64,000 nt of DNA, taken from positions 1 to 64,000 of the forward strand of contig DATKAB010000006.1 in the NCBI GenBank assembly GCA_035498555.1, written 5' to 3'. The DNA is from Candidatus Sulfotelmatobacter sp. (GTDB lineage Bacteria > Eisenbacteria > RBG-16-71-46). Below the pieces are notes generated by a model that was not told where the DNA came from, did no database searches, and saw nothing but the letters and a program-made list of their open reading frames with translations. The stretch's first letter is position 1. Every line of letters starts with the position of its first letter. This document shows positions 8,852 to 20,701 of this stretch, piece after piece. Made by a program: the position numbers and the translations under genes.

Positions 8852-9655
8852 ATGCACATGCCCCGTGCAATCCTCCTCGCCCTGCTGGTGGTTTCCGCGT
8901 GCGCGCCCTCGCGCGCGCTCGCCGCGAGCGAAGTCAGCTCCGACGAAATGAACAAGAGCAACAATCCGCTCAATCCCGCGCCTTCGCTCAACCTTCAGGA
9001 CTACTGGTACCCCACGCTCTACGGCACCGATCAGTCCTCGAACGATTTCTTGATCCGCGGCGCCACCGTGCTGCCGAAGGGCAAACCGCTGCCCATGCCG
9101 CAGATCATCCGGCTCACGGTGCCGGTCAGCACCCGCCCCGATTTCAAGGGCGGCACGACCACCGGGCTCGGCGACCTCAACATCTTCGACATCCTGCTGC
9201 TCGGGCAGAAGAGCGGCGCGACGTTGGGTGCCGGCCCGCTGATCACCATGCCGACGGCCAGCGAAGACGCGCTCGGCACCGGCAAGTGGCAGATCGGCGT
9301 GGCCGGGACCGCGGTCCACGTGGCCGCCAGCGGGGTGCTGGCCGCACTGCTCCAGTGGCAGACCTCGTTTGCCGGCGATGGCAATCGAGAGGACGTGAGC
9401 TCGCTCACGTTCCAGCCGCTGCTGATCCACAACCTGCAGAAGGGTCTGTATCTGCGCAGCACGGGCGTGTGGTCGTTCGACACGCGGAGCAGCCGCTACT
9501 ACATCCCGCTCGGCATTGGTCTCGGCAAGGTGGTCAAGCCGAGCGCCAAGACCTTCAACGCTTTTGTCGAGCCGCAGTGGACGGTCGCGCACGACGGCGA
9601 CGGCTGGCCCAAGTTCACGCTGTTCTTCGCGCTCAATACGACGTTTGGGAAGTAG
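8852..9655 (+). CDS. outer-membrane channel-like protein, MetA-pathway/neuromedin-U-annotated family
   Basis: I preferred the ATG at 8852 over the GTG at 8849 because GGAGG (8840-8844) is then 7 nt away; the product is 267 residues. After a signal peptide ending at A-L-A, the motif NKSNNPLNPAPSLNLQDYW and then IRLTVPVSTRP and TGLGDLNIFDIL follow the pattern of the PF13557-like family, often misnamed neuromedin U, which forms outer-membrane barrels. The chain ends in FALNTTFGK with alternating strands. A transport role for hydrophobic compounds is known for some relatives, but no substrate can be named here. Confidence 0.7.
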   Translation: MHMPRAILLALLVVSACAPSRALAASEVSSDEMNKSNNPLNPAPSLNLQDYWYPTLYGTDQSSNDFLIRGATVLPKGKPLPMPQIIRLTVPVSTRPDFKGGTTTGLGDLNIFDILLLGQKSGATLGAGPLITMPTASEDALGTGKWQIGVAGTAVHVAASGVLAALLQWQTSFAGDGNREDVSSLTFQPLLIHNLQKGLYLRSTGVWSFDTRSSRYYIPLGIGLGKVVKPSAKTFNAFVEPQWTVAHDGDGWPKFTLFFALNTTFGK

Positions 9656-9691
9656 CGGCGCCGTCGGCCGCGCGACCCCGCCGGGCGAGCG

Positions 9692-11616
9692 CTACTCGTT
9701 TTCCGCGCGCGCGCCGCTTTGGGTCGCCAGCTTCATGCGCGCGAGGAACGGCTCGGGCGCCAGGAAGCCCTCCACGCGCAGCGACTTGATCTCGCCCCCG
9801 TCGGTGCCCAGGAAGATCACGGTCGGCACGCCGCGCACCCCGTAAACGCGCCGCCAGCGCTCGGACTCGGGCGAGTCGTAGCGCGTGAGATCCACCTTGA
9901 AGGTGTGGAAGTCGCGGCTCGCGGCAATCACCCCGCGATCGCTGAAGGTCGAGCGCTCCAGCTCGTGGCAGGGCACGCACCAGTCGGCCGAGAACTCGAG
10001 CAACACCGGCCGCCCGGTGGCGATCGCCGCCTGCAGCGACTGATCGTCGGCGGGGCGGAACGCGACGCCCTGAGTGGGCGTGCTGAAGATGATCCACGCG
10101 CCGACGACGATGGCCGCCCCTCCCATCGCGCGCTTGGCCCAGCGGAAATTGGGTCCGCGTCCTTTCGTCTTCTCGATGAAACCGAGGTAGAGGCCGCCCA
10201 GCACCAGCGCCGCCGGCAGCACCCAGCCGCCGAGCTTCGGCGCGAACGCCAGCAGCAGGTAGAAGGCGCCCACCCCGGCGAGAATCACGCCGAAGATCGC
10301 CTTCACCCACACCATCCATTCGCCCGAGCGCGGCAGGCGCTGGAGGAGATTCGAAAAGGTCGCGAGCAGCAGGTAGGGGAAGCCGAGCCCGAGCGAGAGC
10401 GTGAAGAAGGTGGTGAAGCCGAGCCAGGGATCGCCCTTCGCGCCCACCACCGCGAGCAGCGCGACCACCGCCGGCCCCACGCACGGGGCCGCGAACACGC
10501 CGACCACGAGTCCCGACAGGAACACGCCCGCGGCGCTGGTGGCGGTGGCGCCGCCCAGCTTGTTCATGAGTTGTGGCGGCACGGTGAACTCGTAGAGCCC
10601 GAACATCGAGAGCGACATGACCAGCAGCAGCACGCCCACCGCGGCCAGCACCAGCGGGCTCTGCAGGAAGCCGCCGAACAACCCGCCGGTGAGCGCAGCC
10701 ACCACGCCGAGTGTCGTGTACATCAGCGCCATGCCGAGCACATAGAGCGCGGCGTAGCCGATCACCTGCCGCGGCGGCGCGGCGCGGCGCGCGCCGAAGA
10801 TCGAGACCGTGACGCCGAGCATCGGGTAGACGCACGGCGTGAGATTGAGCGCGAGCCCGAACAGGAACAGCGCGAGCAGTGCGGTGATGCCGCCGCCCTC
10901 AATCGCGCGCGCCACGGGATTGTCGGGCACCGGGGCGGCGCCCTTCGGCGGCGGCGCGGTGGTGAACGATCCCGGCGAGCCAGACGAGGTGCCCGCGCCG
11001 GTCGCGGCGCCGGTGTCGGAGGCGGCCGGCGGCGAGGGACTTGCGGCGGTGCCCGGCGCGGTCGACCCGCCGCGATTCGACGCCCCGCCCGATGGCGTCG
11101 CGCCTCCTGCGACGTCGACCGGCAGATCGAAGTCCACGCTCGCCGGCGGCAGGCAGACCTGGTCGTTGCACGACTGGAACTTCACCTTGCCCTTGAGCAC
11201 GACGTGACCGGTCGCGCTCGCGGCCGCGGTGATCGGGATCGGGATCGCGATATCGCCGTCCCAGACCAGCTGTGGCTGCGGATCGAAGGAAAGCTTCTCG
11301 ATCCTGGGCGGCGGGTACTCGATCGCGCCGGCGCTCACGCCGGCGGCCGGCATCAGCGATACTTCGGTGGGAATCGAGTTCTCGTTCGAGGGCGGGTTGG
11401 CGTTGACGTGCCAACCTTTCAGGATGTGCAGCGTGACGATCGCCCGGGCGCGATCGTCGGGCGCCACACGCGCCGGCGCCACCGTGACCTTCACGAGCTG
11501 TCCCGGCTCGGGCACCGGGCCGCCGCCGAATTGGGCGAGACTTGCGGCGGGGATCGTGCACGCCGCGCTCAGCGCGACTGCGAACCAAAGCGCGACGCGC
11601 GCTCGACCGGACCATT

Positions 11617-11620
<4 letters not shown>
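9692..11620 (-). CDS. dsbD: thiol:disulfide interchange protein DsbD
   Basis: This 642-residue membrane protein moves electrons from cytoplasmic thioredoxin to periplasmic acceptors. All three redox modules are visible: an N-terminal immunoglobulin-like domain with Cys151 and Cys156 ([10 protein letters not shown]), a central membrane domain of about eight helices with [11 protein letters not shown] and [11 protein letters not shown], and a C-terminal thioredoxin domain with Cys548-x-x-Cys551 ([11 protein letters not shown]). A Pro/Ser/Gly-rich linker of about 60 residues separates the first two. The ATG at 11620 overlaps the YyaL stop by 4 nt (ATGA), which fixes the start and indicates coupling. 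Confidence 0.92.
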
Positions 11621-13743
<2,123 letters not shown>

Positions 13744-13794
13744 CGAGCGAGGGTAGCAGAAGGCTCGCGGTGCCAGCGGGGGGCGGGGATCAGG

Positions 13795-14361
13795 CTATGG
13801 GTGGCGCGCCACGCGCGCGGCAACCGCCTCGGTGGCGCGGAAGAGGCGCCAGCCGAGCCACGCCAGCGGCGGCAGCGCGGCGATCATCACTCCGAGCCGC
13901 GCCCAGTCCGGAACGCCGGGCGGCACAAGTCTCGGCGCGCTGAACAACGCCGCCGCCCGACCGGCCAGCGCCAGCGCCGCCGCCGGAGCCGCGACGACGA
14001 GCGCCGGGCCGCGCCAGGCGACCAGCGCCGCGACCAGCAGCGCCAGCACCACCGCCGGATCCGACACCGCGCGCAGCCAGAGCGGGCCCGAGCGAAGGCC
14101 GGTGCCGAGCCGCGCCCGGGCCGAGATCGGCGCGGCGGAGATCTGCGGCGTCACGATCACGCGATTCATCACGCGCTCGGTGAAATCGGCCGGTGCGCGG
14201 CCCGCGACCCGATCCGGGGACGCCAGCAGCGCGTCCACCTCGAGCGCCGCCGCCAGCGCGCGCATGCACCGCGCGCAGCTCGTAGCGTGCGCCGACATCG
14301 CCTCGAGCCGCTCGCGCGGCTGGCCCTCGTCCAGCCAGCGATCGAATTCCGCGCAGATCAC
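13795..14361 (-). CDS. zinc-finger anti-sigma factor
   Basis: The start is a GTG (14361-14359) that overlaps the sigma-factor stop (GTGA); this gives 188 residues. Near the N-terminus the ZAS motif is visible: HATSCARCMRAL, that is H-x3-C-x2-C, which in RsrA/ChrR-like proteins binds zinc and may respond to oxidants. Two or three hydrophobic segments follow (VVLALLVAALVAW, ALVVAAPAAALALAG, LGVMIAALPPLAWLGW), so it is an inner-membrane protein. It should sequester the sigma factor encoded just upstream. The signal is unknown, but the redox genes downstream suggest thiol stress. Confidence 0.8.
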   Translation of the reverse strand: MICAEFDRWLDEGQPRERLEAMSAHATSCARCMRALAAALEVDALLASPDRVAGRAPADFTERVMNRVIVTPQISAAPISARARLGTGLRSGPLWLRAVSDPAVVLALLVAALVAWRGPALVVAAPAAALALAGRAAALFSAPRLVPPGVPDWARLGVMIAALPPLAWLGWRLFRATEAVAARVARHP

Positions 14362-14963
14362 TCTTCGTCCCCGGTGAGCCACGCCGCGCGCAACACGGCG
14401 CGCGCGCGGCTCAAGTGCGTCTTCACGGTGTTCTCGGGCAGGTTCAGCACCCGGGCCACGTCTTCCACCGAACGCTCCTCATAGTAATACAGCGTCACCG
14501 CCGCGCGTTGCGCGTCGCTGAGGTTCGCCACCAACGCATCCAGTTTCCGCGCGCGCAGGCGAGCGTCGTGGTCGGGCCCCTCGACCGCCGGCTCGAGCGC
14601 ATCCTCCAGGGCCGGTTCCCGCCGCTGCCGCCGGCGCATCGCCTCCAGCCGGTCGAGCGAAAGGCGCATCACGATCCGGTGCAGCCAGGTGCCGAAGCTC
14701 GAATCGCCACGAAACCCCGGCAGCGCCCGCCAGGCGCGAACGAACGCGTCCTGCGCCACTTCTTCGGCATCGGGATCGCTGCGCAACATGCGCCGCGCGA
14801 GCCCGTGCACCCGATCGCGGTGCCGCTCCACCAGCAGCCGAAACGCCGCGGCGTCGCCGGCGCGCGCGCGCTCGATCCATGGGCCCTCCTCGTCCGGTGG
14901 CTGCGGCCTCGCGGTCTGGTGCACCAGCGGGTTGGACGGGGGCTCGGGGTCGCCGGGTTTCAC
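14358..14963 (-). CDS. ECF sigma factor
   Basis: I place the start at the GTG 14963-14961, preceded by GGAAG five nt upstream; the open frame further up is the opposite strand of the divergent gene's region. The 201-residue protein has sigma region 2 (RMLRSDPDAEEVAQDAFVRA then FGTWLHRIVMRLSLD) and region 4 (LSDAQRAAVTLYYYEERSVE then LPENTVKTHLSRARAVLR), with no regions 1 or 3, as in ECF sigma factors. It directs RNA polymerase to specific promoters and is probably held inactive by the coupled ZAS protein. The DUF6249 gene diverges 108 nt away and is a plausible target. Confidence 0.88.
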   Translation of the reverse strand: MKPGDPEPPSNPLVHQTARPQPPDEEGPWIERARAGDAAAFRLLVERHRDRVHGLARRMLRSDPDAEEVAQDAFVRAWRALPGFRGDSSFGTWLHRIVMRLSLDRLEAMRRRQRREPALEDALEPAVEGPDHDARLRARKLDALVANLSDAQRAAVTLYYYEERSVEDVARVLNLPENTVKTHLSRARAVLRAAWLTGDEE

Positions 14964-15071
14964 CGAAACTTCCGCCCGCGAGGCGTGAAACCCGCCCGGG
15001 GCCCTCGGCCGTCCAAGCGATTGAAGCAGGCCATCTCGAGCGACACCCCACCCAATTCCAGGAGGCCGGCC

Positions 15072-15542
15072 ATGTGGCTCGGCAACATCTTCGACGCGGA
15101 CTTCATCGTTCCCCTGATGATCTTCTCGGTGCCGATCGTCGCCATCATCGGCGGCATCACCATGGGCATCGTACGCACCCTGGCGAGGCAGCGCATGGTC
15201 GAGCTGGCGCAGCAGGAGCGCATCGCCGCGATCCAGCGCGGCGTGGATCCCGGCAAGCTTCCGCCGATTCCGGCCGGATCCGACGACTGGGACGACCCGA
15301 GCGCGATGTTCCGCAGTTTCGACGATATCTCCCGCCGCCGCTCGCAGGGACTGATGATCGGCGGGATCGTCACGCTGTTCACCGGCATCGGCCTCTCGGC
15401 GATGCTGATCGTCATGCACACCGGCGACAACGCCTGGGCGATCGGACTGGTGCCGGGACTGATCGGCCTCGCTCTGATCCTCAGCGGGCTGCTGGTGCGC
15501 CCGCGCGGCGACGGTCAGCGTCCCAACGCGCCGACCCGCTAG
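15072..15542 (+). CDS. DUF6249-like small membrane protein
   Basis: The ATG at 15072 follows GGAGG (15061-15065). The 156-residue product has a hydrophobic helix at about residues 11-35, a cytoplasmic segment with the motif QQERIAAIQRGVDPGKLPP, and two further helices at about 98-145. The E-R-x-A-x-I-x-x-G-x-D-P pattern is typical of DUF6249 membrane proteins, whose role is unknown; they are often found next to ECF sigma factors. Divergent from the sigma gene here, it may share a regulatory region or belong to the same regulon. Confidence 0.75.
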   Translation: MWLGNIFDADFIVPLMIFSVPIVAIIGGITMGIVRTLARQRMVELAQQERIAAIQRGVDPGKLPPIPAGSDDWDDPSAMFRSFDDISRRRSQGLMIGGIVTLFTGIGLSAMLIVMHTGDNAWAIGLVPGLIGLALILSGLLVRPRGDGQRPNAPTR

Positions 15543-15584
15543 GGCGGCGCGGCGCGCATCACGCGCGCGCCGCGCGCGGCCGCG

Positions 15585-17798
15585 CTACTTCGCCTGCAGC
15601 GCGGTGGCGGTGCGTTCGAGCGCCGCGCGGATCGGCTCGACGCCGTCGCGCCACGCGTGCGCGTCGTGCTCGAGCACCGCCTGGCCGAGACGCGGCAGCG
15701 GCACCGCGGCGTAGCCGGTGTTGAGCCCCGGCGCGTAGATCTCGTTCAGGAACCAGGTGCGACCCGGCAAGCCCGCGCCGATGAAGTTGCGCTCGGCGCC
15801 GATCAGGAGCCGGTTGGTGCTCGCCGCACTCCCATCCGGCCACACGCCGCGGGTGAGCGCGCGATCCACCGCGCTCTCGAGCGTGCGCCCGGCATCGCGC
15901 AAGTGCGTGGCCGCGGCGCGCAGCGCGGTGAGATCGGCCTTGAGCTTCGAGGAATCGGCGAGCGCGGCGTTCACGTCGTCGGCCCGATCGTCGAGCGTCT
16001 GGATTTCCTCGAGCGCGAAATTTCCGGTCTCCGAGTAACGCAGCGGAATCGCTTCGGCTTCGGCGAGCCGCAGCGCCAGCCGCGACCAGATCTCCACCAT
16101 CGCGACGTGGTAGGCGTAGCCGGGATCCACCACCCGGTCCATGAACGCGAAGTCGTCGTACTGGGAGTGGTAGACGCCGCCCACGCCTCCGAAGCCGAGA
16201 TTGCACGAGGCGATGCCGAGACGATCCTCGAACGCAGTGTAGTCGGAACCGCTGCCGAGCGAGCCGGGCATCGGCACGAAGATCTGCTCGGGCTCCCCGC
16301 GCCAGCGGCGTTCGCGATTCCTGCGCGCCCAGTCGGCACGGCCCTCGTTCTTCAGCCGATCCGCCCACACCTGCCCGACGCTCGGGCCCTTGCCGGGGTC
16401 CTTCACGTCGTTGATGACCTCGGTGATCACGTCGCCCAGGGCGTGCGCGCCGCTGACGCCGAAATCGTGCCCTCCGACCGCGGCGTCGACGTTGACGTAG
16501 GCGACCGCCTTCTGCTTCAGCTCGGCGGCGTTGGTCTCGCACCATTCCGTCGAGCCGAGCAGGCCGTACTCCTCGCCATCCCACGAGCACAGCACCAGCG
16601 TGCGGCGCGGCCGCCAGCCGTTGCGGGTGAGCGCGCCGATCCCGCGCGCCACCTCGAGCATGGTGATGGTGCCGCTGTTGGGATCGTTGGCCCCGTGGAC
16701 CCACGCGTCGCGATGATTGCCGCCGATCACCCATTGATCGGGCGCTTCGCGTCCCTTGAGGGTCGCGATCACGTTCCAGATCGGCCGCACCGAATAGTTC
16801 TGGCCGATCTTCATGTGCACCTTGGCCGGCCCGGGACCCATGTGATAGGTCAGCTCGAGCCCGCCCTGCCAGGCGTCGGGGACGCGCGGCCCGTCGAGCG
16901 CGAGCAGGATCTTCTTCGCTTCGCCCCACGACAGCGGGATCGACGGAATCTTCGGAATGCCCTTGACCTCGGAGGGCTTGAGCCGCTTGCCCTTGTCGGT
17001 CGAGCCCCAGCCCGGCGTGGTCGGATCTCCCGGGCCCTCCGACAGGTACTGGACGCTGCCGCGCTGGATCGCGTCCTCCGGGCGGCCCTGGCCGCGCGGA
17101 TAGACGTCGTCCCTGGCGAAGCCGTCGTCGGCCGGATCGCTGTAGATGATCACCCCGGCGGCTCCGGCGCGCTCGGCGTTGCGCACCTTGAGCCCGCGGA
17201 AGTTCCTTCCGTACCTCGCCAGCACGATCCTTCCGCGCACGTCGATGCCGACCTCGGCGAGCTTCTTGAAGTCATCCACGTCGCCGTAGTTGGCGTACAC
17301 CACCTGCGCGGTGACCTCGCCGGCCGCGCCATAGCCGTGAAACGCCGGGAACGCGTCGCGATCGTAGGCGTCCTTGTCCCACTGCAGGCCGCGCTCGCGC
17401 GTGGCGAGCGGCGTGGCGGTGGGCTCGGTCAGCTCGAGCACCGGCTCGGCCGGATAGTTGAGGTAGACCGGCACCGCCTCGAGATGCGCATCCCAGCCGT
17501 AGGCGATCAGCCGGTTGCGCACGTACTCGGCGTCGGCGAGATCGGCGGGCGTGCCGGCGACATGCGGCGTCTCGGTCAAGATCCGCAGGTGGCGGCGCAG
17601 CGAGTCGGGCCGGATACCGGCGTCCAGCGTGGCCTCGCGCGCGCGCTCGGCCGGCACGTCGGCACTGCGGAAGCCGAGCAGGCTTGGAAGCGGCGCCTGC
17701 GCCGAGGCGCGCGACGCGACGCCGAGCCGCAGCAGCCCCAATGCCACGACACCGCTCGACAACACGGATGCGATTCGCCGCGCGGAGGTCGGGGGCAT
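15585..17798 (-). CDS. M28 family zinc peptidase, glutamate-carboxypeptidase-II-like
   Basis: The 737-residue exported enzyme has the layout of PSMA/NAALADase and transferrin receptor: signal peptide (1-34), protease-associated domain (about 150-300, GRIVLARYGRNFRGLKV), M28 catalytic domain and a C-terminal dimerisation helix bundle. Zinc ligands and catalytic residues are visible in order: NHRDAW (His), GANDPNSG (Asp), WDGEEYGLLGS (catalytic and ligand Glu), YVNVDAA (Asp) and YHSQYDDF (His). It should cleave C-terminal acidic or other residues from peptides in the periplasm. It starts 11 nt after the ATPase stop, probably the third gene of that unit. Confidence 0.9.
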   Translation of the reverse strand: MPPTSARRIASVLSSGVVALGLLRLGVASRASAQAPLPSLLGFRSADVPAERAREATLDAGIRPDSLRRHLRILTETPHVAGTPADLADAEYVRNRLIAYGWDAHLEAVPVYLNYPAEPVLELTEPTATPLATRERGLQWDKDAYDRDAFPAFHGYGAAGEVTAQVVYANYGDVDDFKKLAEVGIDVRGRIVLARYGRNFRGLKVRNAERAGAAGVIIYSDPADDGFARDDVYPRGQGRPEDAIQRGSVQYLSEGPGDPTTPGWGSTDKGKRLKPSEVKGIPKIPSIPLSWGEAKKILLALDGPRVPDAWQGGLELTYHMGPGPAKVHMKIGQNYSVRPIWNVIATLKGREAPDQWVIGGNHRDAWVHGANDPNSGTITMLEVARGIGALTRNGWRPRRTLVLCSWDGEEYGLLGSTEWCETNAAELKQKAVAYVNVDAAVGGHDFGVSGAHALGDVITEVINDVKDPGKGPSVGQVWADRLKNEGRADWARRNRERRWRGEPEQIFVPMPGSLGSGSDYTAFEDRLGIASCNLGFGGVGGVYHSQYDDFAFMDRVVDPGYAYHVAMVEIWSRLALRLAEAEAIPLRYSETGNFALEEIQTLDDRADDVNAALADSSKLKADLTALRAAATHLRDAGRTLESAVDRALTRGVWPDGSAASTNRLLIGAERNFIGAGLPGRTWFLNEIYAPGLNTGYAAVPLPRLGQAVLEHDAHAWRDGVEPIRAALERTATALQAK

Positions 17799-17809
17799 GG
17801 CGGCGGAGT

Positions 17810-20701
17810 CTAACTCTTCGCGGCGGCCGGCCGCGCGGCCGCCAGATCGAGCCACTGGACGCGTTCGGCATAGAGCGCGCGATCGGCCTCGGCCAGCGTC
17901 TGGTGCCGGCCGCGGTGGCAGGTCACCACCAGCACCTGGTGCTGCTGCGCGAAGTGCTCGATCAGAAGCTTCATGCCGAGCTTGGCACGCGTGTCGTCGC
18001 TGCTCGCGAATGCGTCGTCGATCAGCATCGGCAGCGGCGCCTTGCCGCGCGACAGGTACTCGCTCACTGCGAGGCGCACCGCCAGATAGAGCTGGTCGCG
18101 CGCGCCGGCCGACAGCGTCTGTACGGCGCGGCCGCGCGCCATCTGCTGCCCGGTCACGGTCACCGAGAAGTCGAGGTCGTCGCCGAATCGCACCTGTTCG
18201 ACCACCGCGCCCACGCCGGCGAGCAGCTCGGCGACCCGGGTGTTGAGGTGGTCGGCCCAGCGCTTGTGGGTCTCCTGCGCCACGGTCGAGATGGTCTCGC
18301 GCGCGATGTCCACCGCGCGGCGAAAGCGGCGCGCGCGGGCCAGCGCCATCTCGGCGCGCTCGAGACGCTCGGCTTTCTCGGGCTGCTCGGTGTGGTAGCG
18401 GCTCCAGGTCCGATCGATCTCGAGGCGCAGATCGTTCCGCTGCTGTTGCACCTTCTCGAGCGCCTCGCGCTGCGTGCGGCTCTCCTGATCGATCTCCGCC
18501 TGAGCGCGCGCGCCGGACGCACCCGCGCTGGCGCCCTTGGATTGCAGCATCTCGAGCTGGTTCTCGAGGTCGGCGCGTGACTTGTCGGGCAGCACGCGCC
18601 GCTTCGCCTGCGGGATCAGCTCGTTCTCGAGCGTGGCGAGCCGCGACTTGCTCTTCGCCCGTTCGGCGAGCTGCTGCACCTGCGGTCCCCACGGCTGCGC
18701 CGCGTCGTAGGTCAAACCCGCCGCGGCCAGGATCTTGACCGCCCGCTCCTTCAATCCGGTGGCCGACGCTTCGGCGACGCGCTTCTCGTCGTCGATCCAC
18801 GACCAGCTCTTCTCCGTGTCGGCCATCCTCTGGCGGATGCTCGCGAGCTTTCGGACGCCGGCGGCCAGCGCCTCGAGCCGTTCGGCGGTGGGCTCGCCGC
18901 CGCCGGCGCGCGCCAGCAGGCCGCGCGCTTCGTCCACCGCGCTGCGTTTCCGTGTATCGAGCGAGCCGAGCTGCTGCTGCGCGCGCGTGACCGGCCCGCT
19001 CTCTTCCTGGAGCTGCGCGTATTCGCCCCAGTCGCGCATCAGCTCGACCGGATCGCGGTAGCCCATGCTGCGCGACAGCTCGCTCAATCCGACCTCGGTC
19101 TCTGCCCGCTGGCTGCGCAGCTGGTTGAGCCGCCGCTGCGCGTCGCTGAGCTGCCGCAGCGCCAGCTCGCGATCGTCGCTGCGCGCGCCCGCGGCGTTGC
19201 CCAGCAATCCGCCGCCGACCAGCAGCAGCACCGCGGCGCCCCCGAGCAGCACCACGCCGAGCGGCCCGCCCATCTTGAACGCCATGAACACACCGCCAGC
19301 GATGCCGAGGCTGACCCCGCTCGCCAGCAACACGAGGCCCGGCAGCCGCCGCGAGGTCCGCAGCGAATCGATGCGCCGCAGCATGTCGGTGCTCTCGGTT
19401 CGGGTGCGCTCGAGGTCGGCGACCTCGGTCTGGAAGGCCAGCGCCAGTTCGGACTGGCTGCGCAGCAAGCGCTGCTGGTCGGGCGAGAGGCGCTGGAAGC
19501 GCCCACCGAGCTGCTGGATGCGCTCGGGCTCGACGCCGCGGCCGGCCAGCGCGTCGCGCAGCCCGAACACCTCGGTGCGCAGCTTCTGGTCCTCCTCGCC
19601 CACCCGGCGCATCTCCCCGGCCAGCGCCACGGCGCGGTCGGCGTCATCGGGCTCGCACGCCGAGTAGATCGAGAGCGATTCGGCCTCGGCCGCGAGCGCT
19701 CCACGCTCGCGGGCCTGCTCTTCCTTGCGGCGCGTTTCGAGCGATTCGAGACTCTTCAGCGCCTCTTCGTGCTTGGCGACGGTTTCGCGCAGGTCGGCCT
19801 CGGCGTTGGCCGGTATTTCGGCGGCCACCGACAGGCTCTTGACCTCGTCCTCGAGCTGTTCCAGCTCGGCCTGGTGGCGGCGATTCTCCTCGAGCTGGCG
19901 GCGGATCTCGCCGGCCAGCGCCTCGCGCCGCTCGGAGTCGAGCGTGTCGAGCACGGCGCGCGCGTCCTTCTCGGCGTCGCTGAGCTTGCTCAGTCGCTCG
20001 AGCGGCGCCTGAATCTGCGAATAGTCGTGCTCGAGCTGCTTCAGCTCGCTCTCGAGCAGACCGGTCATCATCTCGAGCCGCTTGACCGCGTTCTCGACGG
20101 TGAGCGTCGAGTCCAGCTCGCGGCTGGTGTAGTTGGCGGCGGCCGTGGCCAGCACCTGCAGCGCCTCGGTGGCGTTGGTGTCGCCGACACGCGTGTCGGC
20201 CGCGTTCTCGAGCCGCGCATGGAGCGTGGACATGCGGCGCGCCTTCTCTTCGCCGGGCACCACGCCTTCGAGATCGTTCTGGCGCACCAGCGCACACTTC
20301 TCGAACTCGAAGAGGTCGAGGCCGAGCAGCTTCTGCCCGACCGGATAGAGGTCCTTGCCGGCGCGGAACTCGGCGGTCACTTCCTGTCCCTTGTCGTTCC
20401 AGACTTCGACGCCGCCGCGCGCGAAGTCGCGCTTGATGGTGTAGCGCGTGCCGTCCTCCTCGATGTCGAGTTCGACCCGGTAGCTGCCGCCGTCCCAGGG
20501 CCGCCAGCGATCGAGCGGCGTCATCACGCGATGGGCGCGCTTGTCGTCGTCGAGCCCGTACAGCGCCGCCGTGATCGCCGCGATCAGGGTCGACTTGCCG
20601 CGCTCGTTGTCGTCGACGATCAGCGTCAGCCGCCCGGGATCGAACGAGAACTCGCCTCGGAGCGCTCCGAAACCGTCGGCCTTGAGGCGCAGGAGCTTCA
20701 C
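17810..20701 (-). CDS. YhaN/SbcC-type SMC-like ATPase
   Basis: The 963-residue protein has split ATPase halves at the ends and long coiled coils between. The N-terminal loop reads VDDNERGKSTL, so the Walker A has Asp where the first Gly is expected (GxxxxGKS). The C-terminal half has the signature LSAGARDQLYLAVRLA and Walker B PLPMLIDDAFASSDD near residue 895. Unusually for SbcC, two hydrophobic stretches occur near residues 440-490, a trait of YhaN proteins. The GTG start overlaps the nuclease stop (GTGA). The pair probably processes DNA ends or hairpins, possibly at the membrane; the substrate is inferred from SbcCD only. Confidence 0.82.
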   Translation of the reverse strand: MKLLRLKADGFGALRGEFSFDPGRLTLIVDDNERGKSTLIAAITAALYGLDDDKRAHRVMTPLDRWRPWDGGSYRVELDIEEDGTRYTIKRDFARGGVEVWNDKGQEVTAEFRAGKDLYPVGQKLLGLDLFEFEKCALVRQNDLEGVVPGEEKARRMSTLHARLENAADTRVGDTNATEALQVLATAAANYTSRELDSTLTVENAVKRLEMMTGLLESELKQLEHDYSQIQAPLERLSKLSDAEKDARAVLDTLDSERREALAGEIRRQLEENRRHQAELEQLEDEVKSLSVAAEIPANAEADLRETVAKHEEALKSLESLETRRKEEQARERGALAAEAESLSIYSACEPDDADRAVALAGEMRRVGEEDQKLRTEVFGLRDALAGRGVEPERIQQLGGRFQRLSPDQQRLLRSQSELALAFQTEVADLERTRTESTDMLRRIDSLRTSRRLPGLVLLASGVSLGIAGGVFMAFKMGGPLGVVLLGGAAVLLLVGGGLLGNAAGARSDDRELALRQLSDAQRRLNQLRSQRAETEVGLSELSRSMGYRDPVELMRDWGEYAQLQEESGPVTRAQQQLGSLDTRKRSAVDEARGLLARAGGGEPTAERLEALAAGVRKLASIRQRMADTEKSWSWIDDEKRVAEASATGLKERAVKILAAAGLTYDAAQPWGPQVQQLAERAKSKSRLATLENELIPQAKRRVLPDKSRADLENQLEMLQSKGASAGASGARAQAEIDQESRTQREALEKVQQQRNDLRLEIDRTWSRYHTEQPEKAERLERAEMALARARRFRRAVDIARETISTVAQETHKRWADHLNTRVAELLAGVGAVVEQVRFGDDLDFSVTVTGQQMARGRAVQTLSAGARDQLYLAVRLAVSEYLSRGKAPLPMLIDDAFASSDDTRAKLGMKLLIEHFAQQHQVLVVTCHRGRHQTLAEADRALYAERVQWLDLAAARPAAAKS

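Noticed and set aside
15551-15571. GC palindrome between the DUF6249 and M28 genes as a terminator
   Set aside because: The 7-bp stem lacks any T-tract on either side, so I do not call it.
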